From Cupriavidus consociatus (GTDB lineage: Bacteria; Pseudomonadota; Gammaproteobacteria; Burkholderiales; Burkholderiaceae), in contig NZ_JAGIQA010000001.1 of NCBI RefSeq assembly GCF_017814975.1, positions 186,001 to 250,000 of the forward strand: a DNA stretch of 64,000 bases, given 5' to 3'. Both the position numbers and the translations under genes were made by a program. How positions within the stretch are numbered: position 1 is the stretch's first letter; the number at the start of each line of letters is the position of its first letter. Positions 39,859-48,136 of this stretch are shown here, piece by piece. Under the pieces are notes generated by a model. That model was not told the DNA's origin. It did no database searches and saw nothing but the letters and a program-made list of their open reading frames with translations.

Positions 39859-40773
39859 TCAGCAGCCGGGCCGTTCCCTGCGCGCGCGGATGGCATCGAG
39901 CCGCGCCAGCAGGCGCGTGGCCTGCGCCAGATGCAGGCGCTCCACCATGCGCCCGTCCATATTGATCACGCCCGCGTCGGCATGCTCGGGGCGCGCGAAG
40001 GCTGCGACGATTGCCTGTGCCTCGGCGGTGGCGGCAGCCGATGGCGTGAACGCCGCGTTGGCCGGATCGACCTGCGACGGGTGGATCAGCGTCTTGCCGT
40101 CAAAGCCCATCCTGCACGACTGCAGCACTTCGTTGTCGAAGCCGGCGCGGTCGCCGAAGTCATTCCAGACGCCGTCGAGCACGTCAATGCCATAGCGCCT
40201 GGCGGCCAGTATCACCGACATCAGCCAGGGAAGCAGATACGCACGGTTTTCGCCCGGATACACGCCGGTCTCCCTGGCAAGATCGTTGGTGCCCACGACC
40301 AGGCAGTCGAGTTGCACCTGCCGGTGCTGGCCGGCATGCAGGATGCCGTCAATGTGGTGGATCGCGGAAGCCGTTTCGATCATGGCCCACAGCCTGGGTG
40401 CGGGGCCATGTGTGGGGCCATTGACGATGGCGCCGATCGCCTCGGCAAAGCCTTCCAGGTCCGCACCGGTGTCGACTTTTGGCAGCAGGATCGCATCGGC
40501 CCCGCAGGCGGCGGCAGCGCGCAGGTCGGCATCGAATTCGGCGGTTCTCAGGGCATTGACCCGGATCACAGTCTCATGCGCTGCAAACGGCTGCGCGGCA
40601 AAGGCGCTGGCCAGGTTGTCCCTGGCCTGGCCTTTCATGGCCGGCGCCACGGCGTCCTCCAGGTCGAACACGATGACGTCGCAGGGCAGGTTGCGGGCCT
40701 TCTCGATGGCACGGGTATTGGTGGCGGGAACATACAGCACGGAGCGGCGCGGCGCGGTCAGGTTCATGGTCAT
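39859..40773 (-). CDS. HpcH/HpaI-type CoA-ester lyase (citrate lyase beta-like)
   Basis: A 304-residue TIM-barrel lyase starting MTMNLTAPRRSVLYVPATN. VIVFDLEDAVAP carries a metal/CoA-site acidic pair, and AILLPKVDTGADLEGF, WAMIETASAIHHI and GFDGKTLIHPSQVDPANAAF are typical of the CitE, malyl-CoA and citramalyl-CoA lyase group. It is divergent from the MmgE/PrpD gene across the twin palindromes. It differs clearly from the second lyase (45957-46868), so the cluster may cleave two different acyl-CoAs. Confidence 0.88.
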   Translation of the reverse strand: MTMNLTAPRRSVLYVPATNTRAIEKARNLPCDVIVFDLEDAVAPAMKGQARDNLASAFAAQPFAAHETVIRVNALRTAEFDADLRAAAACGADAILLPKVDTGADLEGFAEAIGAIVNGPTHGPAPRLWAMIETASAIHHIDGILHAGQHRQVQLDCLVVGTNDLARETGVYPGENRAYLLPWLMSVILAARRYGIDVLDGVWNDFGDRAGFDNEVLQSCRMGFDGKTLIHPSQVDPANAAFTPSAAATAEAQAIVAAFARPEHADAGVINMDGRMVERLHLAQATRLLARLDAIRARRERPGC

Positions 40774-40895
40774 GAGAGGTAGCGTCGCCGGTGGCGACGT
40801 GGACGTGAAGCGTTGAGGGGCGGCGGCCATGGCGCGGCACCGTGCGCCGCGTATGGCCGCAGATAAGAGTTTCGATCCCGCACGCTCGCGCATCC

Positions 40896-40909
40896 ATCAC
40901 ATATGTGAT
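40896..40909. promoter_or_regulatory. Operator candidate, copy 1 of ATCACATATGTGAT
   Basis: A perfect 14-bp palindrome in the divergent region between the lyase (start 40773) and MmgE/PrpD (start 41012) genes. An identical copy lies 35 bases on, centre to centre. Two identical perfect palindromes in a promoter region indicate a dimeric regulator, most simply the neighbouring IclR protein. Confidence 0.75.
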
Positions 40910-40930
40910 CGATGCCGCGGGCCGGCATTC

Positions 40931-40944
40931 ATCACATATGTGAT
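40931..40944. promoter_or_regulatory. Operator candidate, copy 2 of ATCACATATGTGAT
   Basis: Second identical copy, here extended to the 16-bp palindrome CATCACATATGTGATG (40930-40945). It lies 67 bases before the proposed MmgE/PrpD start. The presence of both palindromes argues against the longer reading frame from 40829, which would place them inside coding sequence. Confidence 0.75.
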
Positions 40945-41011
40945 GCCGGGCCCGTCGGCGTTCGCCAATACTCGGTCCATCGACAACAACACGGCGCCGG
41001 TCAACGCGGCG

Positions 41012-42391
41012 ATGTTCCGAGTGGAAACTGACCACACCATCGACAACACGGCGGCCAGCACCGGCTTCACCCAGGCGCTGGCCGGCTGGATCAGCACGGT
41101 CGACGATGCCGAACTCGGCGCGCCGGCCTTCGCCTGGGCGCGGCATGCCATGCTCGACTGGATCGCGGTGACCATCGCCGCCGCCCGTGAGCCGCTGGTC
41201 GAAATGCTCGTCGCCGAATACGCCGGCTCACGCGATCTGCCGTGCGCGCTGGTGGGCAGCCCGCTGCGCGCCGATCCGGCGCAGGCCGCGCTGATCAATG
41301 GCGCTGCGGGCCACGCCCTCGACTTCGACGACGTTGCCTCGGCGATGCACGGCCATCCGACCGTGCCCGTGGCGCCGGCCGCACTGGCGGTGGCCCAGGC
41401 CGCCGGCGCCAGCGGCAAGGACCTGCTGCGCGCGCTGATACTGGGGCATGAAGTCGAGAGCCAGGTCGGCGAAGTGGTTGGCGCCGAGCAGTATCGCCTC
41501 GGTCTGCACCCGACCGGCACCACCGGCACGTTGGGCGCCGCCGCTGCCTGTGCGAGGCTGGGCGGACTCGACCCGGCCGGCACGGCCCACGCGCTCGGCC
41601 TCGCCGCGACGCAGGCAGCCGGGCTCAAGTGCATGTTCGGCACCATGGCCAAGCCGCTGCACGCAGGCAAGGCCGCCATGAATGGCGTGATGGCGGCCCG
41701 TCTGGCGGCGCGCGGGTTCACGGCCAACGCCGGCGCCATCGAATGCGAGCAGGGCTTTGGCCGCACCCAGGCGCCCGGCGCGCCGGCGTTCCCGGACACC
41801 TTCGAGCGCCGCCCAAGCATGGCGATCGAGCGCACCCTGTTCAAGTTTCATGCGTCCTGCTACCTCACGCATTCCACCATCGAAGCCGTGCGCCAGGCTT
41901 GCCGGGAGCACCGTATCGACCTGGACGCGCTCGAGTCGATGACCATCTTCGTGTCCGGTCCGCATCGCGGCGTGTGCGATATCGCCAATCCGCAGACCGG
42001 CCTGGAGATCAAGTTCGCGATCCAGCATCTTGCGGCGCTGGCGATGGACGGCGCGCCAACCGCGTCGCTCGCCCTGTATTCGCCCGAGACCGCGCTCGCG
42101 CCGCGCTATGTCAGGGCGCGGCAGCGGATCGCCCTGCAGGTCGTGCCCGGACCGGACCGCAATGCCGCCACGGTCGAGATCCTGACGCGCGACGGCCGCA
42201 CGCTGCGCGCGCAGGCCAATGTCGCGGTGCCGGCGGCGGACCTTGCCATGCAGTGGCGGCGCCTGGTCGACAAGGCGCAGGCCATCGTCGTGCCGCGCGT
42301 CGGCGCGGCCAAGTTCGCAAAGCTGGTGTCGGTGGTCGACACGCTGGACCAGCTTCCTTCCGTCGAACCTTTGTTTGAGGCAATGCAATGA
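41012..42391 (+). CDS. MmgE/PrpD family protein
   Basis: A 459-residue member of the family that includes 2-methylcitrate dehydratase and cis-aconitate decarboxylase. Conserved parts are INGAAGHALDFDD, HPTVPVAPAALA, GLHPTGTTGTLGAAAACARL, KPLHAGKAAMNGVMAARLA and FKFHASCYLTHSTIEA. It probably acts on a C5-C7 tricarboxylic or dicarboxylic acid feeding the pathway; the exact reaction is unknown. The start chosen is the ATG at 41012 (MFRVETDHTIDN), after the operators. The stop overlaps the next ATG. Confidence 0.87.
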   Translation: MFRVETDHTIDNTAASTGFTQALAGWISTVDDAELGAPAFAWARHAMLDWIAVTIAAAREPLVEMLVAEYAGSRDLPCALVGSPLRADPAQAALINGAAGHALDFDDVASAMHGHPTVPVAPAALAVAQAAGASGKDLLRALILGHEVESQVGEVVGAEQYRLGLHPTGTTGTLGAAAACARLGGLDPAGTAHALGLAATQAAGLKCMFGTMAKPLHAGKAAMNGVMAARLAARGFTANAGAIECEQGFGRTQAPGAPAFPDTFERRPSMAIERTLFKFHASCYLTHSTIEAVRQACREHRIDLDALESMTIFVSGPHRGVCDIANPQTGLEIKFAIQHLAALAMDGAPTASLALYSPETALAPRYVRARQRIALQVVPGPDRNAATVEILTRDGRTLRAQANVAVPAADLAMQWRRLVDKAQAIVVPRVGAAKFAKLVSVVDTLDQLPSVEPLFEAMQ

Positions 42392-42924
42392 CATCCACCA
42401 GTCCCGCCGTCGGGCGCGTCCCCGAGATCCCCGCCGATCCGGTCGTCGCCCGCCTGAAAGCCGAGGCCCGGCTGCGCAACCGCGGCAACCGCTACGAGGA
42501 TTTCGAGCCGGGCCGCCGCTTCGAACACCACTGGGGCCGCACCATCACCGCGTCGGACAACACCATGTTCTCGGTGCTGACGCTGCACTACAACCCGCAG
42601 TACACCAACGAGGCAGTGGCACAGGCCAACGGCCACCCGGGCGTGCCGCTCAATCCGCTGCTGGTGTTCAACACCGTGTTCGGCCTGTCGGTGGAAGACC
42701 TGTCCGAGGGCGGAGGTCCCTTTCTCGGGGTCGACGAGCTGGCCTATCTGCGCCCGGTCTACCCCGGCGAGACGCTCTATGCCAGCTCCGTGGTGGTGTC
42801 GCGCAGGCCGGCCAGCAACCGGCCTGGCTACGGCATCGTCACGTGGCACACGCACGGCACCAATCAGCAGGGCGATGCGGTCATCGAGTTCAAGCGTACC
42901 AATCTGGTCAGGATGAGGGGATAA
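42388..42924 (+). CDS. MaoC-like protein resembling the N-terminal half of mesaconyl-CoA hydratase
   Basis: A 178-residue hot-dog protein. The segments NPLLVFNTVFGLSVEDLS, YLRPVYPGETLYASSVV and THGTNQQGDAVIEFKR recall, from memory, the first half of the fused mesaconyl-CoA hydratase of Rhodobacter. The usual D-x4-H catalytic dyad is missing: the aligned stretch is HYNPQY (67-72). It is therefore probably a non-catalytic partner of the second MaoC protein at 44162. Its ATG overlaps the MmgE/PrpD stop. Confidence 0.8.
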   Translation: MTSTSPAVGRVPEIPADPVVARLKAEARLRNRGNRYEDFEPGRRFEHHWGRTITASDNTMFSVLTLHYNPQYTNEAVAQANGHPGVPLNPLLVFNTVFGLSVEDLSEGGGPFLGVDELAYLRPVYPGETLYASSVVVSRRPASNRPGYGIVTWHTHGTNQQGDAVIEFKRTNLVRMRG

Positions 42925-42926
42925 GC

Positions 42927-44165
42927 ATGTCAGGAGACGGTCTGGGTTACATGACGGAAGCGCGTTGCATGATCCGCGATGCGGCGCGCGAGTTCACGAT
43001 GAAAGAGGTGCTGCCGGTTGCCAACGCACTGGATGGCCCGGATGCGGAGATCCCGATGTCGCTGCGCGACAAGATGGCCGAGATGGGCTACTTCGGCATC
43101 ACCATCCCGGAGGAGTACGGCGGCCTGGGTCTTGGCATCTTCGAGTATTGCCTGATCTGCGAGCAGCTGTCGCGCGGCTGGATGTCGGTGGCGTCGATCG
43201 TCGCCCGTGCGCAGGGCGGCTGGATCATGAAATCGATGCCCGAGGACATGCGGCGCGAATACCTGCCGCGCGTGGTGCGCGGCGACTTCCTCAATGCCAG
43301 CGCGCTGTCCGAGCCGGATACCGGCTCCGACCTGGCGTCGATCTCGTGTCGCGCGGTGCTGGATGGCGATGAATGGGTGCTGACCGGCAACAAGTACTGG
43401 TGCACCTTTGCCGACGGCGCCGACTACCTGATCGTGTTCGCGCGCACCTCGGCGCCGCCATCGCCCGACAAGCGCTGGGAAGGCATTTCGTGCTTCATGA
43501 TCGAGAAGCAGCGGGGCGGCTTCCCGCCGGGCATGACCGGCACTCCGATCCCCAAGATCGGGTATTTCGGCTGGAAGACCTTCGAGCTGGCGCTCGACGG
43601 CGTGCGCGTGCCGAAACGCAACCTGATGGGTCCGGAAGGCAAGGCCTTCCTGCTGATGGCCAAAGGGCTCGAGGGCGCGCGCGCGCATACCGCCGCACGG
43701 GCGATCGGCCTGGCGCAGGGCGCGCTCGAAGACGCGATCGCCTATTCGCTGGAGCGCCGCCAGTTCGGCATGCCGATCGCCGAGTACCAGGCGATCCGCT
43801 TCAAGATCGCCACCATGGCCACCGAGATCGAGGCCGCGCGGCAGCTGCTCTACTTCGTCTGCAACGAGATCGACAGCGGGCGCCGCTGCGACAAGGAGGC
43901 CTCGATGGTGAAGTACTTCGCCTCGGAGATGGCCGAGCGCGTGACTTCGTCGGCGCTGCAGATTTTCGGCGGCGCGGGCTATACCAGGCTGTTCCCGGTC
44001 GAGCGCTACTGGCGCGACGCGCGCCTCACCAAGATCTTCGAAGGCACTTCCGAAATCCAGCAACGCATCATCGCCAACAGCCTGCTCGGCAAGTCCGAGG
44101 TCGAGGGGATGATCGCCAGCCGCGCATTCGGCGGGCAAGTCCGGCAGTCGAAGGAGGCGGCATGA
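42927..44165 (+). CDS. Acyl-CoA dehydrogenase
   Basis: A 412-residue FAD enzyme that introduces an alpha-beta double bond into an acyl-CoA. It has GITIPEEYGGLGLG, SEPDTGSDLASISCRA, the family signature YSLERRQFGMPIAEYQ and ALQIFGGAGYTR. The catalytic base is likely E372 in KIFEGTSEIQQR. The GYFGWKTFELALDGVRVP segment is unlike standard butyryl-CoA dehydrogenases. By context the substrate could be a C5 acyl-CoA such as methylsuccinyl-CoA, but the protein lacks the N-terminal extension of Rhodobacter Mcd. The frame is open further upstream; the ATG at 42927 lies 2 bases after the preceding stop. Confidence 0.92.
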   Translation: MSGDGLGYMTEARCMIRDAAREFTMKEVLPVANALDGPDAEIPMSLRDKMAEMGYFGITIPEEYGGLGLGIFEYCLICEQLSRGWMSVASIVARAQGGWIMKSMPEDMRREYLPRVVRGDFLNASALSEPDTGSDLASISCRAVLDGDEWVLTGNKYWCTFADGADYLIVFARTSAPPSPDKRWEGISCFMIEKQRGGFPPGMTGTPIPKIGYFGWKTFELALDGVRVPKRNLMGPEGKAFLLMAKGLEGARAHTAARAIGLAQGALEDAIAYSLERRQFGMPIAEYQAIRFKIATMATEIEAARQLLYFVCNEIDSGRRCDKEASMVKYFASEMAERVTSSALQIFGGAGYTRLFPVERYWRDARLTKIFEGTSEIQQRIIANSLLGKSEVEGMIASRAFGGQVRQSKEAA

Positions 44166-44650
44166 AACTTTGCGCACTCACCAGCCCCGACGGGTACTTC
44201 GAGCACTTCGAGCCCGGCATGCTGATCCGCCATGCGCGCGGCAAGACGGTGACCGAGATGGACAACGTCATGCTGACCAACATGGTCATGAATACGGCAG
44301 AAGGGCACTTCAATGAAGACGCCATGCGGCGCGCCGCCGGCGGCATCTTCGCGCAGCGCGTGGTCTTTGGCGGCATCAACCTGTCGATGGTGCTCGGGCT
44401 CGCGGCGCAGGACACCGCCGAGCACTGCCTGCGCGAACTGACGCTGGACAAGATCCGCCTGTCGCATCCGGTCTTCCACGGCGACACGCTCTACGCCTTC
44501 ACCGAGGTGCTGGGCAAGGCGGATGCCGACCGCGAGGATGCAGGCATCGTCCGCTTCCGCCACTACGGCGTGAACCAGGACGACAAGCTGTGCGTGCAGG
44601 CGGAGCGCACCGCGCTGATTCAGCGCAAGAGCCATTGGGGTGGGCGATGA
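44162..44650 (+). CDS. MaoC-like hydratase resembling the C-terminal half of mesaconyl-CoA hydratase
   Basis: A 162-residue hot-dog protein with YFEHFEPGMLIRHARG, RVVFGGINLSMVLGL and HPVFHGDTLYAFTEVLG. N44 and H49 in MNTAEGHFN give an N-x4-H pair at the catalytic position, the form I recall from the second half of fused mesaconyl-CoA hydratase. It is probably the catalytic partner of the 42388 protein. ATGA overlaps link it to the acyl-CoA dehydrogenase before and the CoA-transferase after. Confidence 0.82.
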   Translation: MKLCALTSPDGYFEHFEPGMLIRHARGKTVTEMDNVMLTNMVMNTAEGHFNEDAMRRAAGGIFAQRVVFGGINLSMVLGLAAQDTAEHCLRELTLDKIRLSHPVFHGDTLYAFTEVLGKADADREDAGIVRFRHYGVNQDDKLCVQAERTALIQRKSHWGGR

Positions 44651-45900
44651 GCGCGGATGGCAGCGCGGATGGCCGCACCAAGGGCGCGCTCGACGGCATG
44701 GTGGTGCTCGACCTGACCCAGATGCTGGCCGGTCCCTATTGCTCGATGATGCTTGCCGACCAGGGCGCGCGCGTGATCAAGATCGAGCCGCCCGGGGGCG
44801 ACCAGACCCGGCGCAACGGCCCGCATCTCGAGGGCGCGTTGCGGATGGAGTCAGGCGGGTTTGGCGGCTACTTCGGCTCGATCAACCGCAACAAGGAATC
44901 GCTGGTGCTGGACCTGAAGCAGTCCGCCGGGCGCGAGACCCTGCTGCGGCTCGTGCGTGGCGCCGACGTGCTGGTCGAAAACTACCGCGCCGGCGTGATG
45001 GAGCGCCTCGGGCTCGGCTATGAACGGCTCGCCGAGGAAAACCCGAAACTGGTGTACGCGGCGCTGCGCGGCTTCGGCGACCCGCGCAGCGGCGAGAGCG
45101 CCTACGCCGGCTGGCCCGCCTACGATCCGGTCGCGCAGGCAATGGGCGGCATCATGGGGATTACCGGCCCGCAGCGCGGCGGCGCGCCGACCAAGATCGG
45201 ACCGGGCGTCGGCGACATCGTGCCGGCCATGTTCCTTGCCTACGGCATCGCGGCAGCATGCTGGCATGCCCAGCGCACCGGCCGCGGCCAGTTTGTGGAC
45301 GTGGCCATGGTTGATGCCGTGCTGGCAGTTTGCGAGCGCATGGTGTTCCAGTACAGCGCCACGGAGCAGGCACCGGGCCCCGAGGGCAACGGGCACCCGC
45401 TGCTCTGCCCGTTCGGGCTGTTTCCGGCCAGTGATGGCTTTATCAGCCTTGGGGTGCCGAACGACCGCTTCTGGCGGCTGCTGGTGGAGCGGATGGGCAA
45501 TCCGCCATGGGCCGGCGACGCGCGCTTTGCCACCAACGAATCGCGCGTGCGGCACCGCGCCGAGGTGGAGCAGGCGGTCGGCGCCTGGACGGCGCGCCAC
45601 TCCAAGCGCGCGCTTGCCGACATGCTGGGCGGCGCGGTGCCGTTCGGCCCCGTCTTCGATGCCGCCGACATCTTCGGCGATCCGCATTTCCGCGTCCGCG
45701 GGATGCTGGTCGAAGCGGAGCAGCCTGGCGCCGCGCGCACGCTGACCATTGCCGGCAGCCCGGTGCGCATGAGCGCCACGCCCGGTGGCGTGCGGCACCG
45801 CGCGCCCATGACCGGCGAGCACACCGATCGCACCCTGGCCGACCTCGGCTTTGATGCACGCGAGATTTCCGCGCTGCGTGCGGACGGCGTGGTGCAGTAG
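44647..45900 (+). CDS. Type III (CaiB/BaiF) CoA-transferase
   Basis: A 417-residue family III CoA-transferase starting MSADGSADGRTKG. Typical segments are VLDLTQMLAGPYCSMMLADQGARVIKIE, here quoted only as LTQMLAGPYCSMML, and FGSINRNKESLVLDLK. D190 in GPGVGDIVPAMF aligns with the catalytic aspartate of this class. It would activate a dicarboxylate from another CoA ester or move CoA within mesaconyl-CoA. Its ATG overlaps the MaoC stop. Confidence 0.9.
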   Translation: MSADGSADGRTKGALDGMVVLDLTQMLAGPYCSMMLADQGARVIKIEPPGGDQTRRNGPHLEGALRMESGGFGGYFGSINRNKESLVLDLKQSAGRETLLRLVRGADVLVENYRAGVMERLGLGYERLAEENPKLVYAALRGFGDPRSGESAYAGWPAYDPVAQAMGGIMGITGPQRGGAPTKIGPGVGDIVPAMFLAYGIAAACWHAQRTGRGQFVDVAMVDAVLAVCERMVFQYSATEQAPGPEGNGHPLLCPFGLFPASDGFISLGVPNDRFWRLLVERMGNPPWAGDARFATNESRVRHRAEVEQAVGAWTARHSKRALADMLGGAVPFGPVFDAADIFGDPHFRVRGMLVEAEQPGAARTLTIAGSPVRMSATPGGVRHRAPMTGEHTDRTLADLGFDAREISALRADGVVQ

Positions 45901-45956
45901 GGCCACGCCGCCAAGGGCGGCAGACAACACCAATACAACAAGCAGGAGACAACCTC

Positions 45957-46868
45957 ATGCAGGAACGAACCAAACGGCTGCGCCGTTGCCAGCTGTCCGT
46001 GCCGGGCTCGAGCGAGAAGATGATGGCCAAGGCCGCGGGCATGGAAGTTGACTTTGTCTTCCTTGACCTGGAAGACGCGGTGGCACCCAGCGAAAAGCGC
46101 CCGGCACGGCGCAAGATCGTAGACGCCCTCAACGGGCTGGACTGGGGTCGCACCACGCGCTGCGTGCGCATCAACGACCTGACCACCGAGTATGCCTATG
46201 AGGACGTCATTGAAGTGGTGGAGGGCGCCGGCCGTAACCTCGATGTCATCATGCTGCCCAAGGCCATGTCGGCGGCGGATGTGCAGTTCGTCGACAAGCT
46301 GCTGTCGATGATGGAGAAGAAGCTTGGCCTGCGCCACCGCATCGGCATCGACGTGCTGATCGAAGAGGTGGAGGCGATGATGAACGTCGAAGCCATTGCT
46401 GCGTCGACGCCGCGGCTGGAATGCCTGATCTTCGGCATGGGGGATTATTCGGCCAGCCAGGGCGTGTCCATGCGCGACATTGGCGGCGGCGGCGGGTATC
46501 CCGGCGATATCTGGCATTACCAGCGCCAGCGGCTGACGATCGCCGCGCGCGCCCACCGGCTCGATGCCGTCGATGGCCCCTTCGCCGACTTCCGCAGTCC
46601 GGATGCATTTCGCGAGGAGGCCCGCCGCGCCATGATCCTCGGCATGGTCGGCAAATGGGCCATCCATCCTGCGCAGGTCGAGCTCGCGCAGGATGTCTTC
46701 TCGCCGGCCGCCGCCGACGTGGCGCGCGCCCGCGACATGATCCGCGCCTATGACGAAGCGCTGTCTCAGGGACTGGGCGCGGTCCAGTACGAGGGCAAGA
46801 TGATCGACATCGCCTCCGTGCGCATCGTCAGGAACCTGGTGCAGCGGGCCGACCTGATCGGCATGTAG
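45957..46868 (+). CDS. Malyl-CoA/beta-methylmalyl-CoA lyase-like protein
   Basis: A 303-residue HpcH/HpaI-family lyase. VFLDLEDAVAP holds acidic site residues, and DVIMLPKAMSAADVQFVDKL, DAVDGPFADF, LGMVGKWAIHPAQVELAQ and YEGKMIDIASVRIVRNLV closely recall Rhodobacter Mcl1, which splits malyl-CoA or beta-methylmalyl-CoA to glyoxylate and acetyl- or propionyl-CoA. AGGAGA precedes the ATG. The assignment rests on remembered sequence, not on a search. Confidence 0.87.
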   Translation: MQERTKRLRRCQLSVPGSSEKMMAKAAGMEVDFVFLDLEDAVAPSEKRPARRKIVDALNGLDWGRTTRCVRINDLTTEYAYEDVIEVVEGAGRNLDVIMLPKAMSAADVQFVDKLLSMMEKKLGLRHRIGIDVLIEEVEAMMNVEAIAASTPRLECLIFGMGDYSASQGVSMRDIGGGGGYPGDIWHYQRQRLTIAARAHRLDAVDGPFADFRSPDAFREEARRAMILGMVGKWAIHPAQVELAQDVFSPAAADVARARDMIRAYDEALSQGLGAVQYEGKMIDIASVRIVRNLVQRADLIGM

Positions 46869-46966
46869 CGGCACGCCATCCGTGCCGGCCGTGGCGCATC
46901 GCACGGCCAACCGGGGTGCCGGCGGACCATCGCGGGCACTGGCTTGAAGCATTCGGGAGAAGACCC

Positions 46967-48004
46967 ATGTGTTCCATGTTTGGTTCGGGCAACGGCTTGC
47001 CCGCGGATACCGTCAACCTTTGCCGGCGGCGGATGCTCGGCGCAGCGGCGGGGGCGGCTGTGCTGCCCTGGCTGTTGCCACGCCATGCGCTTGCCAGCGA
47101 CTGGCCCACGCGTCCCATCCGGATCATCGCGGCGCAGGCGCCGGGCTCGTCCAACGACAGCACCGCGCGTGCGTTCGCGGAGTTCTTTGCCGCCAAACTG
47201 AAGGTGCCGGTGGTGGTGGAAAACAAGCCCGGCGGCATCGGCATGATCGCCGCCGAGGCGGTGGCGCGCGCCAGGCCCGACGGATGCACGCTGCTGTGCA
47301 CCTTGCACAGCCAGCTGGCGCAGGCGCCGGTGTTGCTGAGAAAGCCGCCCATCGATCCGTCGCGCGACCTCACGCCGGTGGCGTCCATCAGTACCGGCGT
47401 CGGCGTGATGGTGGCGAACAAGGGCCTGCCGGCCAGCACCTTCAAGGAGTTGATCGCGCTGGCGCACAAGCGGCCGGTCAGCGTGGGCAACTACGGCATT
47501 GGCTCGGGCTGGCAACTGATGGTGGCCCAGCTGAAGAAGCTGACCGGGGCGCAGCTGGATATCATCAACTACAAGGGCACCGGCGCCATGATCGGCGACC
47601 TGCTGGCCGGCCATATCGATATCGGCGCGGGCTCGCTGCTCGGGATGTCAGGCGGGCTGGCTTCCGGCGGGCTGAAGCCGCTGCTGGTGATCTCCGGGCC
47701 GCGCTCGGCCAAGCTGCCCGGCATACCGACCTGGGCGGACGAGGGCATCTCCGACCCGATCTTCAGCAACCTGGCCGAGTGCAACATGCTGCTGGGGCCC
47801 GCCGGGCTGCCTGCCGACATCGTCGCCAGCCTCGCCACGCTGGTACGGCAGTCGGTCACCGAATCGGAGGCCGTCAGGAATGTGCGCGAGCAGCTTGGCA
47901 GCCAGGACACGCCATTGACCGGCGAAGCCCTGCAGCGGTTCATCGCGCGGACCTGGCCGACCTACCAGGCCATGACCAGGACGGTGGGGCTCAAGATGGA
48001 ATAA
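46967..48004 (+). CDS. Bug-family substrate-binding protein of the CoA-acid cluster
   Basis: A 345-residue periplasmic receptor. The signal region has twin arginines (CRRRMLGAAAG) and ends near LAS-DWP (about residue 44), so Tat export is possible. Family segments are PIRIIAAQAPGSSNDSTAR and VVVENKPGGIGMIAAEAVA. GGGAGAAG precedes the ATG. As the last intact gene of the cluster it probably binds the acid that the pathway degrades. Its TAA overlaps an ATG that opens a broken gene. Confidence 0.87.
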   Translation: MCSMFGSGNGLPADTVNLCRRRMLGAAAGAAVLPWLLPRHALASDWPTRPIRIIAAQAPGSSNDSTARAFAEFFAAKLKVPVVVENKPGGIGMIAAEAVARARPDGCTLLCTLHSQLAQAPVLLRKPPIDPSRDLTPVASISTGVGVMVANKGLPASTFKELIALAHKRPVSVGNYGIGSGWQLMVAQLKKLTGAQLDIINYKGTGAMIGDLLAGHIDIGAGSLLGMSGGLASGGLKPLLVISGPRSAKLPGIPTWADEGISDPIFSNLAECNMLLGPAGLPADIVASLATLVRQSVTESEAVRNVREQLGSQDTPLTGEALQRFIARTWPTYQAMTRTVGLKME

Positions 48005-48136
48005 TGGCCGTGCCGGGACCGGTGCCGCCTTCGTGGCGCATACCGGTCCTTCATCTTGTTGCCTGCAGCGCGTCTTTGCTCACCTTGGTTGCCCCGGCTC
48101 CAGCGCAAGCTCAAGTCGACCGTCCCGAACCCGGCC
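48004..48136 (+). pseudogene. 5' remnant of an exported-protein gene
   Basis: An ATG overlaps the Bug stop (TAATG), as in a coupled operon. It opens a signal-peptide-like frame: a hydrophobic core (VLHLVACSASLLTLVAPAP) and a cleavage site near AQAQ, residue about 37. After about 44 codons the frame runs into the 3' end of phnW on the opposite strand and loses coding character, closing at 48306. It looks like a gene cut off by the arrival of the phn module. Confidence 0.5.

Noticed and set aside
40829..41011. N-terminal extension of the MmgE/PrpD frame
   Set aside because: The added 61 codons would include both perfect palindromes and have no family similarity; the ATG at 41012 is preferred.
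42219..42926. Upstream extension of the acyl-CoA dehydrogenase frame
   Set aside because: It overlaps the end of MmgE/PrpD and all of the first MaoC gene in another frame; the ATG at 42927 begins the family core.
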